Below, in pieces: positions 24,394 to 33,270 of a DNA stretch of 64,000 nucleotides (its first letter is position 1; the number at the start of each line of letters is the position of its first letter). The notes under the pieces are model-generated. The model ran no database searches, was not told where the DNA came from, and saw only the letters and a program-made list of their open reading frames with translations. The DNA comes from Peptococcaceae bacterium (GTDB taxonomy: Bacteria > Bacillota > Peptococcia > Peptococcales > Peptococcaceae), in contig JAFQEO010000023.1 of the NCBI GenBank assembly GCA_017399005.1, positions 1 through 64,000 on the forward strand, in the 5' to 3' direction. The translations under genes and the position numbers were made by a program.

Positions 24394-25810
24394 ACCAATT
24401 ATGGTGCATAACACCTTAAATAACACCAAAATGGAATTCAAAACCATCGAACCAAACAAAGTAAAAATGTATGTGTGCGGTCCAACCACCTATAACTACA
24501 TTCATCTGGGCAATGCCCGTCCAATCGTGGTGTTTGATACCATCCGCCGTTATCTGACATACCGCGGCTACGAAGTAACCTATATCCAGAACTTTACCGA
24601 CGTGGATGATAAAATCATCAAACGCGCGCATGAGGAAAACGATGACCCGATTAAACTGGCTGCCCGTTATATTGATGAATTCTTCAAAGATGTAAATGCA
24701 TTAAATGTGCTGCCAGCTACCAAACATCCAAAAGTAAGCGAACATATGCAGGAAATCATCGACTTTGTGCAGGATATCATCGATGCTGGTTACGGTTATG
24801 TTGTAGATGGCGATGTATACTTTGCAGTTCGCAAATACGAAGAATACGGCAAACTGAGCGGCCGTAATCTGGACGATATGCAGGCAGGGGCGCGTGTAGA
24901 CGTCGACAGTCGCAAACAGGACCCGATGGATTTCGCACTGTGGAAAAGCGCAAAACCGGGGGAACCTGCATGGGACAGCCCATGGGGCAAAGGTCGTCCA
25001 GGCTGGCACATTGAATGTTCTGCTATGAGCCGCAAATATCTGGGTGACCAGTTTGATATCCATGGCGGCGGCCAGGACTTAATTTTCCCGCATCACGAAA
25101 ACGAAGTGGCACAGACTGAATGTGTAACCGGCAAACCAATGGCAAATTACTGGCTGCATAACGGCTTTATCACCATCAACTCTGAAAAAATGTCCAAATC
25201 GCTGGGCAACTTCTTCCTGCTGCGCGATATCCTGGACAAATTTGATTCCGAAACCGTTCGTTTCTATCTGCTGAGTGTTCATTACCGCAGCCCTCTGGAC
25301 TTTGACGATGAAAAACTGCAGGTGGCTCAGAAAGGTCTGGAACGTATGAAAAACTGCTATGCAGCTATGATGAACGGTCTGAAAGCGGCAACTGCAGAAA
25401 ATACTGCAGAAGGCGCAGAACTGATTCAGAAAGTGAATGCGGTTGAAGAAGCATTCCAGGATGCTATGAACGACGACTTCAACACCGCTCTGGCAAGTGC
25501 AGCGCTGTTTGATATGGCTCGCGAAATCAATACTTATCTGAAAAACGAAGTACTGGATAAAGCCGCTCTGCAGAAAGCAGCCGACAGCTATACAGCTCTG
25601 TTAAACATCATGGGTCTGGACTTTGCAGCATCCGCAGGTGCAGCCGATGACGGTCTGGTAGATGACCTGATGAACCTGTTAATCGACCTGCGCAAACAGG
25701 CTCGTGCAGAGAAAAACTACGCAATGGCTGATCAGATTCGCAACCAGCTGAACGAAATCGGCGTATTGTTAGAAGACACAAAACAGGGTACCACCTGGAA
25801 ACGTAAATAA
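24386..25810 (+). CDS. cysS: Cysteinyl-tRNA synthetase
   Basis: A 474-residue class I synthetase. The zinc ligand Cys lies in [19 protein letters not shown], which also holds the HIGH-type motif. [13 protein letters not shown] and [15 protein letters not shown] carry the other metal ligands, and [10 protein letters not shown] is the KMSKS loop. The length is normal. The AGGAGG ribosome site lies within the end of cysE. It is the last gene of the cysteine operon, closed by a strong terminator. Confidence 0.96.
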   Translation: MSKPIMVHNTLNNTKMEFKTIEPNKVKMYVCGPTTYNYIHLGNARPIVVFDTIRRYLTYRGYEVTYIQNFTDVDDKIIKRAHEENDDPIKLAARYIDEFFKDVNALNVLPATKHPKVSEHMQEIIDFVQDIIDAGYGYVVDGDVYFAVRKYEEYGKLSGRNLDDMQAGARVDVDSRKQDPMDFALWKSAKPGEPAWDSPWGKGRPGWHIECSAMSRKYLGDQFDIHGGGQDLIFPHHENEVAQTECVTGKPMANYWLHNGFITINSEKMSKSLGNFFLLRDILDKFDSETVRFYLLSVHYRSPLDFDDEKLQVAQKGLERMKNCYAAMMNGLKAATAENTAEGAELIQKVNAVEEAFQDAMNDDFNTALASAALFDMAREINTYLKNEVLDKAALQKAADSYTALLNIMGLDFAASAGAADDGLVDDLMNLLIDLRKQARAEKNYAMADQIRNQLNEIGVLLEDTKQGTTWKRK

Positions 25811-25826
25811 AACTTAAATATCATTT

Positions 25827-25858
25827 CGGGGCAGAGATTTTCTCTGTCCCGTTTTTTG
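25827..25858 (+). terminator. Intrinsic terminator after cysS
   Basis: CGGGGCAGAGA (25827-25837) pairs with TCTCTGTCCCG (25841-25851), followed by six T. Confidence 0.9.
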
Positions 25859-25935
25859 TTGAACAACAGAATCCGTATTTTGAAGTACAGCTTTCCTCTT
25901 GTTTTTTCAATACAAAATAAATACTTGACTTATTG

Positions 25936-25983
25936 TTAGACAGATGTCAAAATATAGACAAGGATATATTAGACAAATGTCTA
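25936..25983 (+). promoter_or_regulatory. BlaI/MecI-type operators and promoter
   Basis: TTAGACAGATGTCAA (25936-25950) and TTAGACAAATGTCTA (25969-25983) are two dyads of the TAGACA/TGTCTA type, and an extra half site TAGACA lies at 25955-25960. The second dyad overlaps a TATAAT at 25982-25987, 24 bases before the repressor gene start. This matches the binding sequence of penicillinase repressors and implies autoregulation of the three-gene operon. Confidence 0.8.
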
Positions 25984-26006
25984 TAATAAATCGGGAGTGA
26001 AGCAAT

Positions 26007-26381
26007 ATGAAGACTACAAAAAAATTACCGGAAGCAGAACTGGAAATTATGCTGGTGGTGTGGGATGCAGAAGCGGCTGTTACATCAGATTATATTATGG
26101 AGCGGCTGCATAAGGACTGGACAAAACCTACTCTGCTGAAACTTTTAACCAGATTAACAGAACGTGGTTTTCTGCGCTGCAGCAAAGAAGGGCGACACAA
26201 CCTTTATACGGTGCTGGTTCCACGGGAGGATTATGTGCAGGAGGCAAGCGGAACCTTTCTGCAGAAGCTGCACCATAATTCACTGACGAGCCTTGTGGCC
26301 TCGTTATACGACGGGCAGAAAGTGAGCAAAGCAGATTTAGAGGAACTGAAACGATTCATTGAGGAGGCGGAGGAAGAATGA
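26007..26381 (+). CDS. BlaI/MecI-family transcriptional repressor
   Basis: A 124-residue winged-helix repressor (KLPEAELEIMLVVWDAEAA, then TKPTLLKLLTRLTERGF as recognition helix and wing). In the family the dimer is cleaved or released when the membrane protease partner is activated by a cell-wall signal. Its stop overlaps the next start (ATGA), coupling it to the M56 protease. Two tandem operator dyads precede it. No beta-lactamase gene is in view, so the regulated function is probably something other than classic penicillin resistance. Confidence 0.92.
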   Translation: MKTTKKLPEAELEIMLVVWDAEAAVTSDYIMERLHKDWTKPTLLKLLTRLTERGFLRCSKEGRHNLYTVLVPREDYVQEASGTFLQKLHHNSLTSLVASLYDGQKVSKADLEELKRFIEEAEEE

Positions 26382-28669
26382 GCTATCTGGAACCTTTCAT
26401 GCAGACAGTCTTACAAATCAGTATCAGCACGGCAGCCGTGATAGGTTTCCTTTTACTTCTGATTCCTGTATGGCAGCAGCGATACAGTGCCCGCTGGCGT
26501 AAAGTTATCTGGCTGGTGATTGCGATTCGTCTGCTTGTGCCCTTTTCGATAGAGCTTTCGCCGGCACCGGTACAGATACAAATGGATTTTCAGCGCATTG
26601 TGACCGTACATTCGCAGCCGGTTTATACGGATGATATACCGGCCGTGCCGGAATATACCGCAGCGCCGTCTGATCTTGCGGTTAATAACAGTAGCGTGAC
26701 ACCGTCTGATATGACTGCGCAGAACGGCATCGTATGGAACCAGGGGATGATTCTGTCTGTCATCTGGATTGCGGGTGTTCTTGCGTTTGTTTTATGGCAT
26801 GGTGTCCAGTACATTATGTTTCACCGCAAGGTATTTGCCTCTGCAATGCCTTTAGAAGATGGCGACTGGTTATTGAACCATGCCAGTGCAGATATGGATT
26901 TGCACCATTTGCCGGAGGTACTTATCAGCGCCGGGGTACAGAGCCCGATGCTGGTTGGGTTTAAAAAGCCGGTGATAGTACTGCCGGAACGGATTTATGG
27001 AGAGCAGGAATTATTATTGATTCTGCGCCATGAATTGATGCACTATAAACATCATGATTTATGGTATAAGCTGATTCTGCTGGCTGCTAATGCCGTGCAC
27101 TGGTTTAATCCGCTTGTTTACCTGATGCTTCGTCAGGCAGGGCGTGATGTGGAGCAGGTATGCGATGACAATGTGGTAGCCGGGCAGGATATGGCTTATC
27201 GCAAAGCGTACAGCCTGACCATTCTGAACACCATGGCAAATCAGAAAGGGGTTGCATTATCCACCTGTTTGAGTAAAGATGCGCAGAATGTAAAGAAACG
27301 CTTTGCTGGAATCCTGCAGCCGAAGCAGTATAAACGCGGTGCAGCAGTATTTCTTGGAATTGTATTGCTGGCTGCGGTTGCTAGTGGTTGTCTGCGATTT
27401 ACAGAGCCAGTAACAGATAATTTATACCTGAAGCTAGTAGAAGAGTATTTACCAGAAGGGATTACATTTAGTGAAGGCATGACATATGAACAGTACAGTT
27501 CAGAAGATGGCTATACAACGCATTACTGGGCAGACTGGGAGGATACGACTGGTGAAACTTTGGAAGAGGTTCAAAAGAATGCAGCAAACCGATGCTGGAT
27601 TAGCATGGTTACAAATCAAAATAATCAGATACTGGAATACCAGATTAATATAGAACCTGGATATCGCATAAAAGAACAGCTTCCAGAAGTAGCAATAAAT
27701 GAGTCAGAAGCAAGAAAACTTGCAGAAAAATTTCTCAAAAAGAAAGCTGAGATACAAAATTTGCAGTTGAGGGAGTGGGAGCCTGGCCCGGCACAAATTA
27801 TAAAACAGGATTTGCCAGAAGGGTTTATCGGTTGGATTTCAGATGGCGATATAAAGAATTATCATCATGAGATACTGGTTGATATGCAGCATGGTTATAT
27901 TTGTGCTTACAGGTATTATTTTGACGATGACCAGGAAAATCCTATATCTTTATGGGAGTACACAGGCTATTTAGATGCGTTTCCGTGGGAGAATACCGAA
28001 GATTCATCGCTGTTTTCTGACGATTACGATGGCGATGGGAAAACTGACCGGGTGTATCGTTCCGCGGTGCAGGAGGAAGGCTATTACCAGTATCAGATTG
28101 AATTTGCCAGTGGCGAGGTGCTGAAACTTGAGAAGCCTGTTTCCAATATCGGTTATCCGAGGATTGACGGTGCGGATGTAACCGGAGATGGACAGAACGA
28201 GATTATTTTTCAGGTGGGGTATCCAACCAGCACCAATCCGTTAGCTTTTGGTGAACTGGTGGTATATGAACAACAGAAAGGAAATTATCTGCCGATGCAG
28301 CTGCCGTTTGAAGATGGGGAGGAACCGTATCAGAACCTGCTGACGGTAATATACAGCAAAGCGGATGGTCAGGCTGTAAAAGTATCGGTTCCGGGAACGG
28401 ATTTTGCGCAGGTTGTGCCGATTGAGGATGAGAATTTATGGAACGGATACCAGTACAGTTCCACCTATACCCGGGGCGAAACCATGCAGCACTCTATCTG
28501 GGCATATAAAATCCGGAATGTGGACGGCAAAGCACAGTTAATATGCAGCATTCAGTTGTTTGATAAATGGTCAGAATGGGGGCTGGATATTACCCTTGGT
28601 TATAAAAACGGCAGAATGATAATTGATGAAATTGAATTCTGCGAGGATATTTATGCAGAATGGGCATGA
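26378..28669 (+). CDS. M56 (BlaR1/MecR1-type) membrane metalloprotease sensor 1
   Basis: A 763-residue protein. Residues 1-340 are the M56 protease part with four or so membrane helices. The zinc motif is LRHELMHYKHHD near residue 215, with the third-ligand region DVEQVCDDN. Residues after about 345 are outside the membrane and are not a penicillin-binding domain. They contain one copy of a domain starting LVEEYLPEGITF and then FG-GAP-like calcium motifs (DDYDGDGKTDRVY, DVTGDGQNEIIF). The extracellular part near 27.4-27.96 kb is richer in A/T codons than the flanks. It is coupled to the repressor and followed by a paralogue. Confidence 0.88.
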   Translation: MSYLEPFMQTVLQISISTAAVIGFLLLLIPVWQQRYSARWRKVIWLVIAIRLLVPFSIELSPAPVQIQMDFQRIVTVHSQPVYTDDIPAVPEYTAAPSDLAVNNSSVTPSDMTAQNGIVWNQGMILSVIWIAGVLAFVLWHGVQYIMFHRKVFASAMPLEDGDWLLNHASADMDLHHLPEVLISAGVQSPMLVGFKKPVIVLPERIYGEQELLLILRHELMHYKHHDLWYKLILLAANAVHWFNPLVYLMLRQAGRDVEQVCDDNVVAGQDMAYRKAYSLTILNTMANQKGVALSTCLSKDAQNVKKRFAGILQPKQYKRGAAVFLGIVLLAAVASGCLRFTEPVTDNLYLKLVEEYLPEGITFSEGMTYEQYSSEDGYTTHYWADWEDTTGETLEEVQKNAANRCWISMVTNQNNQILEYQINIEPGYRIKEQLPEVAINESEARKLAEKFLKKKAEIQNLQLREWEPGPAQIIKQDLPEGFIGWISDGDIKNYHHEILVDMQHGYICAYRYYFDDDQENPISLWEYTGYLDAFPWENTEDSSLFSDDYDGDGKTDRVYRSAVQEEGYYQYQIEFASGEVLKLEKPVSNIGYPRIDGADVTGDGQNEIIFQVGYPTSTNPLAFGELVVYEQQKGNYLPMQLPFEDGEEPYQNLLTVIYSKADGQAVKVSVPGTDFAQVVPIEDENLWNGYQYSSTYTRGETMQHSIWAYKIRNVDGKAQLICSIQLFDKWSEWGLDITLGYKNGRMIIDEIEFCEDIYAEWA

Positions 28670-28693
28670 CAGTAACGAAAGGAGCGAAGAGGC

Positions 28694-31600
28694 ATGGAAA
28701 CTTTCATGCAGACAATCTTACAAATCAGTATCAGCACGGCGGCTGTGACAGGGCTTCTGCTTCTTCTCGTTCCCGTATGGCAGCAGCGATACAGCGCCCG
28801 ATGGCGTAAAGTTATCTGGCTGGTAATTGCAATCCGTTTGCTTGTGCCGTTTTCTCTGGAATTGCCGGAGGCGCCGGTGGTTATGGATGTGAATCTGGAA
28901 GAACAGACGGGGTTTACGATTCCGGTTCAGGAAGCAGCACATACAGAAAACCGTTATGATACGGCAGCAGTGCCAGACAATCAGACGGTTACAGTAAAAC
29001 CGGAAGTGCAGAACTATGCAGAAACAACTATTGCCCCTATGGTACCGGTGATGGTGCAGGAGCAGGAGCCAGTATCTTACGGTACCATTCTGTTTGCCGT
29101 ATGGATTTTAGGATTAGCTGTTTTTGCCATCTGGCATAGTGTGCAGTATGTTATATTTCGCCGCAAGGTAGCTGCCTCTGCAATGCCTTTAGAAGATGGC
29201 GACTGGCTGCTGAACAATGCCAGTACAGATATGGCTTTGCACCGTTTACCGAATATATTTATCAGCGCCAAGGTACAGAGCCCGATGCTGGTTGGGTTTA
29301 AAAAGCCGGTGATAGTACTGCCGGAACGGATTTACGGAGAGCAGGAATTATTATTAATTCTGCGCCATGAACTGATGCATTATAAACATCATGACTTATG
29401 GTATAAACTGCTTCTGCTGGCTGCCAATGCGATGCACTGGTTTAATCCGCTTGTTTATCTGATGCTTCGCCAGGCAGGGCGGGATGTGGAGCAGGTGTGT
29501 GATGACAATGTGGTAGCCGGGCAGGATATGGCTTATCGCAAAGCGTACAGCATGACCATTCTGAATACCATGGCAAATCAGAAAGGCGTTGCGTTATCTA
29601 CTTATCTCAGCAAAGATGCACAGAATACAAAGAAACGCTTTGCCAGAATTCTGCAGCCGAAGCAGTATAAACGTGGTGCAGCAGTATTTCTTGGCATTGT
29701 ATTGCTGGCGGTAGCTGCCAGCGGATGTTTACAGATTGGTGAAAAGGATGCCGGTGTAGAAGCGTATGAACAAATAGCAGAGTTTCTGCCGGAAGATGCC
29801 ATCCACAATCCAACCGTGTATGAAGTGATGGGCGAAGCAGATGAAGAATACCTTATGTATATCTGGATAGAAGGTGCATATGAGGTAACAGCGGAAGAAG
29901 CAAAAGAAGCACGCTTAAACGATGGAGCCTTGTCCTATGGCCGGGATGGGAAAGATTATCTGTATGACAGAGCGTTAATGCTGTGGGTATCGCAGGAAGA
30001 TGGCCATATCGCGAGTATGGGGTATGACAACCGGACGATGGATAGCGCAAAACCATCAGAAATCGGCCTCGATAAAGAAAAACGGGATAAATATGTACAG
30101 AAAATTGCGAAAACTTTAATTAACGATGGCGAAAATCTGACTTTCAAAGAACAGAATATTGCTAGTAATAATGATGGAAATGCTATTCGGGGCACATACA
30201 CCACCGGTACTATGGCGGATATAGAAATGTATACGATGCGGCTCAATTATCAGCATGGGTATCTGGAACAGTTTATGTATTACGGTCCGGATGCGTGGAC
30301 ACAAGGCAAGGTATCTCGGGAATATGATATTACCATAGAAGGCATGACGGAAACTGTAGAACTTACCATGAATCGCCGACCGGATTATTATGTGCTGTTT
30401 GCCGATGCAGAAAGGTTTAACAGCCAGACTGACGGTGAGATGATAGAGGATTGTTTTACAGATAAATATGTTCTGGCTGGCGATGATGAAACAACCCCGG
30501 TAAAAACATATATGGCTGTGAGTTATACACCGGATTGTACTATGGAGGAATGGCGGCAGACGGAAAAAACGGGGAAAACATATGCCTATACACTTCCGCA
30601 GATACAGCCGGGGGATGAATGGACGCCTGGCTGGAACCGAACCGGACAGACAAAAATTTTCCCGGAAGATCCAAATCGAATCTGGCAGGTGCTGAAACCG
30701 GCAAAAGAGATATCCGGAATCAGTAACATCTGTTATGCTACATCGTACCGAGGCGGTGTGATGGCCATGTATATCAGTTATCCGGATGCATATGCCGAAG
30801 GCTGGGGCAGCCGGATGCATGCAATGGCAGATACGCTGGTGCTGGCAGCAAGAGAAGATGAAAGTCGAGCCAATGCAGCTGCAGAAGATGAAGGCGTTGT
30901 GCTTTATAATAAAGTAGCACCATGGCTTCCGGAAAATGCAGTGTCTGACCCGCAGGTGTATCAAAAAAATCTGGTACCGCAAAGTGAGCGGATCGAATAT
31001 ATCTGGGATCAGAACTGGGTAAAAATGGCTGCTAGCAGTCAGGCATATCCGGAGCCAGACTATCCGCAGGGTTTGACAATCAGTGTAGATAATAAAACTG
31101 GGGAGATTATGAGTTTCCATTACTGGCTGGATGAAAAACAGCGAACTTTGCCGGAAGCAAGAGAAGGTTTTCAGAACACGCTGGCTCCTCGCAGGGAATA
31201 TGTGCAGCAGTTTGCGGAAACGTTTATCGAGAATGGTAAAACCATGACGGTAAATGTAAACAGGGAAGATACAACCAGACAGGCTTTTATTGTAACAGAC
31301 GAAAAAAATCATTATGAGTATCAGGTTTTTGTCAGCAAGGAATATGGACATATATGGCGTTTTGCAAAAACATATAACAATGAATTGCTGAAAGAACAGG
31401 CTGTAGAATGGCTGAAAGAACAATATTGTGAAAATGTATCTGGAGACAGCTTTAAATTGGCTGATTATGTTTTTGTAGAGCATGGCGAACGGCAGCAGAT
31501 GCTGGATGATAATCGATATGAACTGTACTTAATGCATAATTTGGAATGGACACCGATAATATCAGAACAGAAACAGAAAAAAATCAACGGGATGTCAGAT

Positions 31601-32101
31601 GAAACGCAGACCTATTACCAGAGGATTCTGGATGATGAGGGAAGATTTGTTGTCAGTCAGTTAAACCATTATCCAATACTGCTGATGGTTCAGGGAAATG
31701 TAAAATGGAATGGAAAACTGGATATGTCCAGTTTAAAACTGTATGACGGCGATATAGAGATTACAGAGGAATACTGGCAGCAGTTGAATGATAAACTGGA
31801 AATCTCATGGACAGCGGCCAGCTATGCCAATGCCTGGGCGCATAAAAATCCAGAACGAATGTCGCTATATGGAGTGACCGAAGGAATTGAGTTTTCTGAT
31901 GAGATATACCATGTTGCACAAAGCGAGTTTGTAACGCAGGCACAGCTTGCAGCCCGTAGCTATAATGGCAGTGCAGGATTGATTGCAATACAGATACCGC
32001 TTCCTTTAGAAGAAAATATGTCGGTTATGCATTATCTTGACATGGCGTTGGAAAAACAAAACGGTGAATGGTTTGTAACCAAAGCTCACTTGAAAGAATA
32101 G
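28694..32101 (+). CDS. M56 (BlaR1/MecR1-type) membrane metalloprotease sensor 2
   Basis: A 1135-residue paralogue of the preceding protein. Residues 1-350 are nearly identical to it, including LRHELMHYKHHD. Many DNA differences between the copies fall at silent positions, so the duplication is under purifying selection or gene conversion. The outside part is longer and has two tandem copies of the domain seen once in sensor 1 (starting IAEFLPEDAIHNPTVY at about residue 358 and VAPWLPENAVSDPQVY at about 740). It lacks the FG-GAP-like region. A different ligand is implied. The two sensors probably feed the same BlaI-type repressor. Confidence 0.85.
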   Translation: METFMQTILQISISTAAVTGLLLLLVPVWQQRYSARWRKVIWLVIAIRLLVPFSLELPEAPVVMDVNLEEQTGFTIPVQEAAHTENRYDTAAVPDNQTVTVKPEVQNYAETTIAPMVPVMVQEQEPVSYGTILFAVWILGLAVFAIWHSVQYVIFRRKVAASAMPLEDGDWLLNNASTDMALHRLPNIFISAKVQSPMLVGFKKPVIVLPERIYGEQELLLILRHELMHYKHHDLWYKLLLLAANAMHWFNPLVYLMLRQAGRDVEQVCDDNVVAGQDMAYRKAYSMTILNTMANQKGVALSTYLSKDAQNTKKRFARILQPKQYKRGAAVFLGIVLLAVAASGCLQIGEKDAGVEAYEQIAEFLPEDAIHNPTVYEVMGEADEEYLMYIWIEGAYEVTAEEAKEARLNDGALSYGRDGKDYLYDRALMLWVSQEDGHIASMGYDNRTMDSAKPSEIGLDKEKRDKYVQKIAKTLINDGENLTFKEQNIASNNDGNAIRGTYTTGTMADIEMYTMRLNYQHGYLEQFMYYGPDAWTQGKVSREYDITIEGMTETVELTMNRRPDYYVLFADAERFNSQTDGEMIEDCFTDKYVLAGDDETTPVKTYMAVSYTPDCTMEEWRQTEKTGKTYAYTLPQIQPGDEWTPGWNRTGQTKIFPEDPNRIWQVLKPAKEISGISNICYATSYRGGVMAMYISYPDAYAEGWGSRMHAMADTLVLAAREDESRANAAAEDEGVVLYNKVAPWLPENAVSDPQVYQKNLVPQSERIEYIWDQNWVKMAASSQAYPEPDYPQGLTISVDNKTGEIMSFHYWLDEKQRTLPEAREGFQNTLAPRREYVQQFAETFIENGKTMTVNVNREDTTRQAFIVTDEKNHYEYQVFVSKEYGHIWRFAKTYNNELLKEQAVEWLKEQYCENVSGDSFKLADYVFVEHGERQQMLDDNRYELYLMHNLEWTPIISEQKQKKINGMSDETQTYYQRILDDEGRFVVSQLNHYPILLMVQGNVKWNGKLDMSSLKLYDGDIEITEEYWQQLNDKLEISWTAASYANAWAHKNPERMSLYGVTEGIEFSDEIYHVAQSEFVTQAQLAARSYNGSAGLIAIQIPLPLEENMSVMHYLDMALEKQNGEWFVTKAHLKE

Positions 32102-32110
32102 CGATAGCAA

Positions 32111-32143
32111 AACGGCTGTGGCGAAATCGTCACAGCCGTTTGT
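32111..32143. repeat. Hairpin repeat, left copy, flanking hicBA
   Basis: A 33-base sequence, identical at 32877-32909, that folds as AACGGCTGTG-loop-CACAGCCGTT. It lies just after the second sensor gene and before hicB and could terminate both. The second copy is in the same orientation on the other side of hicBA. Confidence 0.8.
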
Positions 32144-32149
32144 GTAAAT

Positions 32150-32533
32150 TCAGTTAATGCCCAATTCCCGCAGTAGCCCTGCCTGCAGCACTTTTGAAAA
32201 GTTGATATTGTGTGCAACGGCTTCATCATTGAGCCATTCTGGAATCGTTAAGGTCTTTTTAACAGCCTTGTTCTTTTTGCAGTATTTATCCGGATTACAG
32301 GATACATAACTGGTTACCCCGTCTTCTGGAATAATGGAGGCCAGATTCGATGCTGCCGGAAGCGGCTGCTGATGATCCAGAAGAGAACTGAGATGGACGG
32401 CCAGTGCTTCCTGTGCATTGGTCAGTGCATCTTCAAGTGTGCTGCCGTCAGAATAACAGCCTGGAATATCCGGAAATTCCACCCAGTAACTGCCATCTTC
32501 CTGATGAAACACAGCAGGATAAACTTTAATCAT
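32150..32533 (-). CDS. hicB: HicB-family antitoxin
   Basis: A 127-residue antitoxin. The N-terminal partial RNase-H-like fold carries YWVEFPDIPGCYSDGSTLEDA, the HicB signature, and the C-terminal part (IPEWLNDEAVAHNINFSKVLQ) is a ribbon-helix-helix-like DNA-binding domain. It neutralises HicA and probably represses its own promoter through the 12-bp palindrome at 32756-32767. It overlaps hicA by 8 bases. Confidence 0.93.
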   Translation of the reverse strand: MIKVYPAVFHQEDGSYWVEFPDIPGCYSDGSTLEDALTNAQEALAVHLSSLLDHQQPLPAASNLASIIPEDGVTSYVSCNPDKYCKKNKAVKKTLTIPEWLNDEAVAHNINFSKVLQAGLLRELGIN

Positions 32534-32723
32534 CCAAATTACCTCCTTTTAAGCCGGTTTGTTTTAAAATACTCTGCAGTAAGCCTTTTTTAATATCACC
32601 ATTTCCATGGACTGGTACGGTAATGGTATCATTACCCTTTTTTAAAACATGATGACTGCCGTGAATCCGGTCGATTTTCCAGCCATGCTTCTGCAGTAAC
32701 CGTAGTAATTCTTTACCGGTCAT
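32526..32723 (-). CDS. hicA: HicA-family mRNA interferase toxin
   Basis: A 65-residue double-stranded-RNA-binding-like toxin that cleaves mRNA independently of the ribosome in this family. The catalytic His lies in IHGSHHVLKK, and VPVHGNGDIKKGLLQSIL matches the family core. Toxin before antitoxin is the usual hicAB order. It has a good AAGGAG ribosome site, nine bases upstream of the ATG at 32723. Confidence 0.93.
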   Translation of the reverse strand: MTGKELLRLLQKHGWKIDRIHGSHHVLKKGNDTITVPVHGNGDIKKGLLQSILKQTGLKGGNLDD

Positions 32724-32755
32724 GAATAATACTCCTTTATTAATTATAGTTTAAT

Positions 32756-32767
32756 ACGTGCGCACGT
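32756..32767 (-). promoter_or_regulatory. Palindromic operator in the hicAB promoter
   Basis: ACGTGCGCACGT is a perfect 12-bp palindrome. On the minus strand it lies between a weak -35 (TAACAC) and a TATAAT 17 bp apart. A repressor bound here would block polymerase. HicB is the obvious candidate. Confidence 0.7.
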
Positions 32768-32876
32768 GTTAGTAAAGAGAAAAAACATTATTTACAAATT
32801 TTCCCTCTTGCGACATTATACCATAATTATCCGGAAGTACAATACGGCGATAGAAAAAATTTCCAAATAAACAAAC

Positions 32877-32909
32877 AACGGCTGTGGCGAAATCGTCACA
32901 GCCGTTTGT
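32877..32909. repeat. Hairpin repeat, right copy, flanking hicBA
   Basis: Identical over 33 bases to 32111-32143 and in the same orientation. It follows the membrane protein gene that converges from the right, so it may serve as its terminator. Together the two copies bracket the hicBA operon and its promoter. Confidence 0.8.
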
Positions 32910-32925
32910 ATGTTTTATAAAAGAG

Positions 32926-33270
32926 TCATTTGAATAATCGTTTTTTTGCAAAAAAGAATCCTGCCAGCCAGAAGGGGATAGAAAACAGCAGCATGTTAAG
33001 CTGGTTATCCCGGATGCTGATATAACCGGCTACGGCAAGAAAGCCGAACCAGAACAGGAAAAAGCCTGCGGCAAAGAGTTTGTCACACAGCTTTGCAAAG
33101 TGCGGCATGTGCAATATCAGGGCGGCATATTTCACGGCCATGGCAATGCTGCAGATTAGAAAAGGGATAAAGATAATTTTCGGGCTCGGTGTATTTATCA
33201 TAAAATACAGCAGCAAAATTGTGATAAAAACAGCGGAAATGAGCCTGGCAGTATAGAATCCTTGCTTCAT
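32926..33270 (-). CDS. Small four-helix membrane protein
   Basis: A 114-residue protein with four hydrophobic helices (around residues 9-25, 30-52, 66-84 and 90-106) and a basic C-terminus (FFAKKRLFK). I do not recognise the family. Its ATG overlaps the sirtuin stop codon (ATGA), so the two are co-translated. No catalytic motif is visible. Confidence 0.75.
   Translation of the reverse strand: MKQGFYTARLISAVFITILLLYFMINTPSPKIIFIPFLICSIAMAVKYAALILHMPHFAKLCDKLFAAGFFLFWFGFLAVAGYISIRDNQLNMLLFSIPFWLAGFFFAKKRLFK

Noticed and set aside
30116-31483. A long open frame on the minus strand (about 455 codons) inside the second M56 sensor
   Set aside because: It has no family signature and no ribosome site, and it lies fully antisense to a gene with clear domains. 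It is a shadow frame.
32769-32951. A 60-codon minus-strand frame containing the right hairpin repeat
   Set aside because: It includes the terminator-like repeat and shows no ribosome site or coding character.
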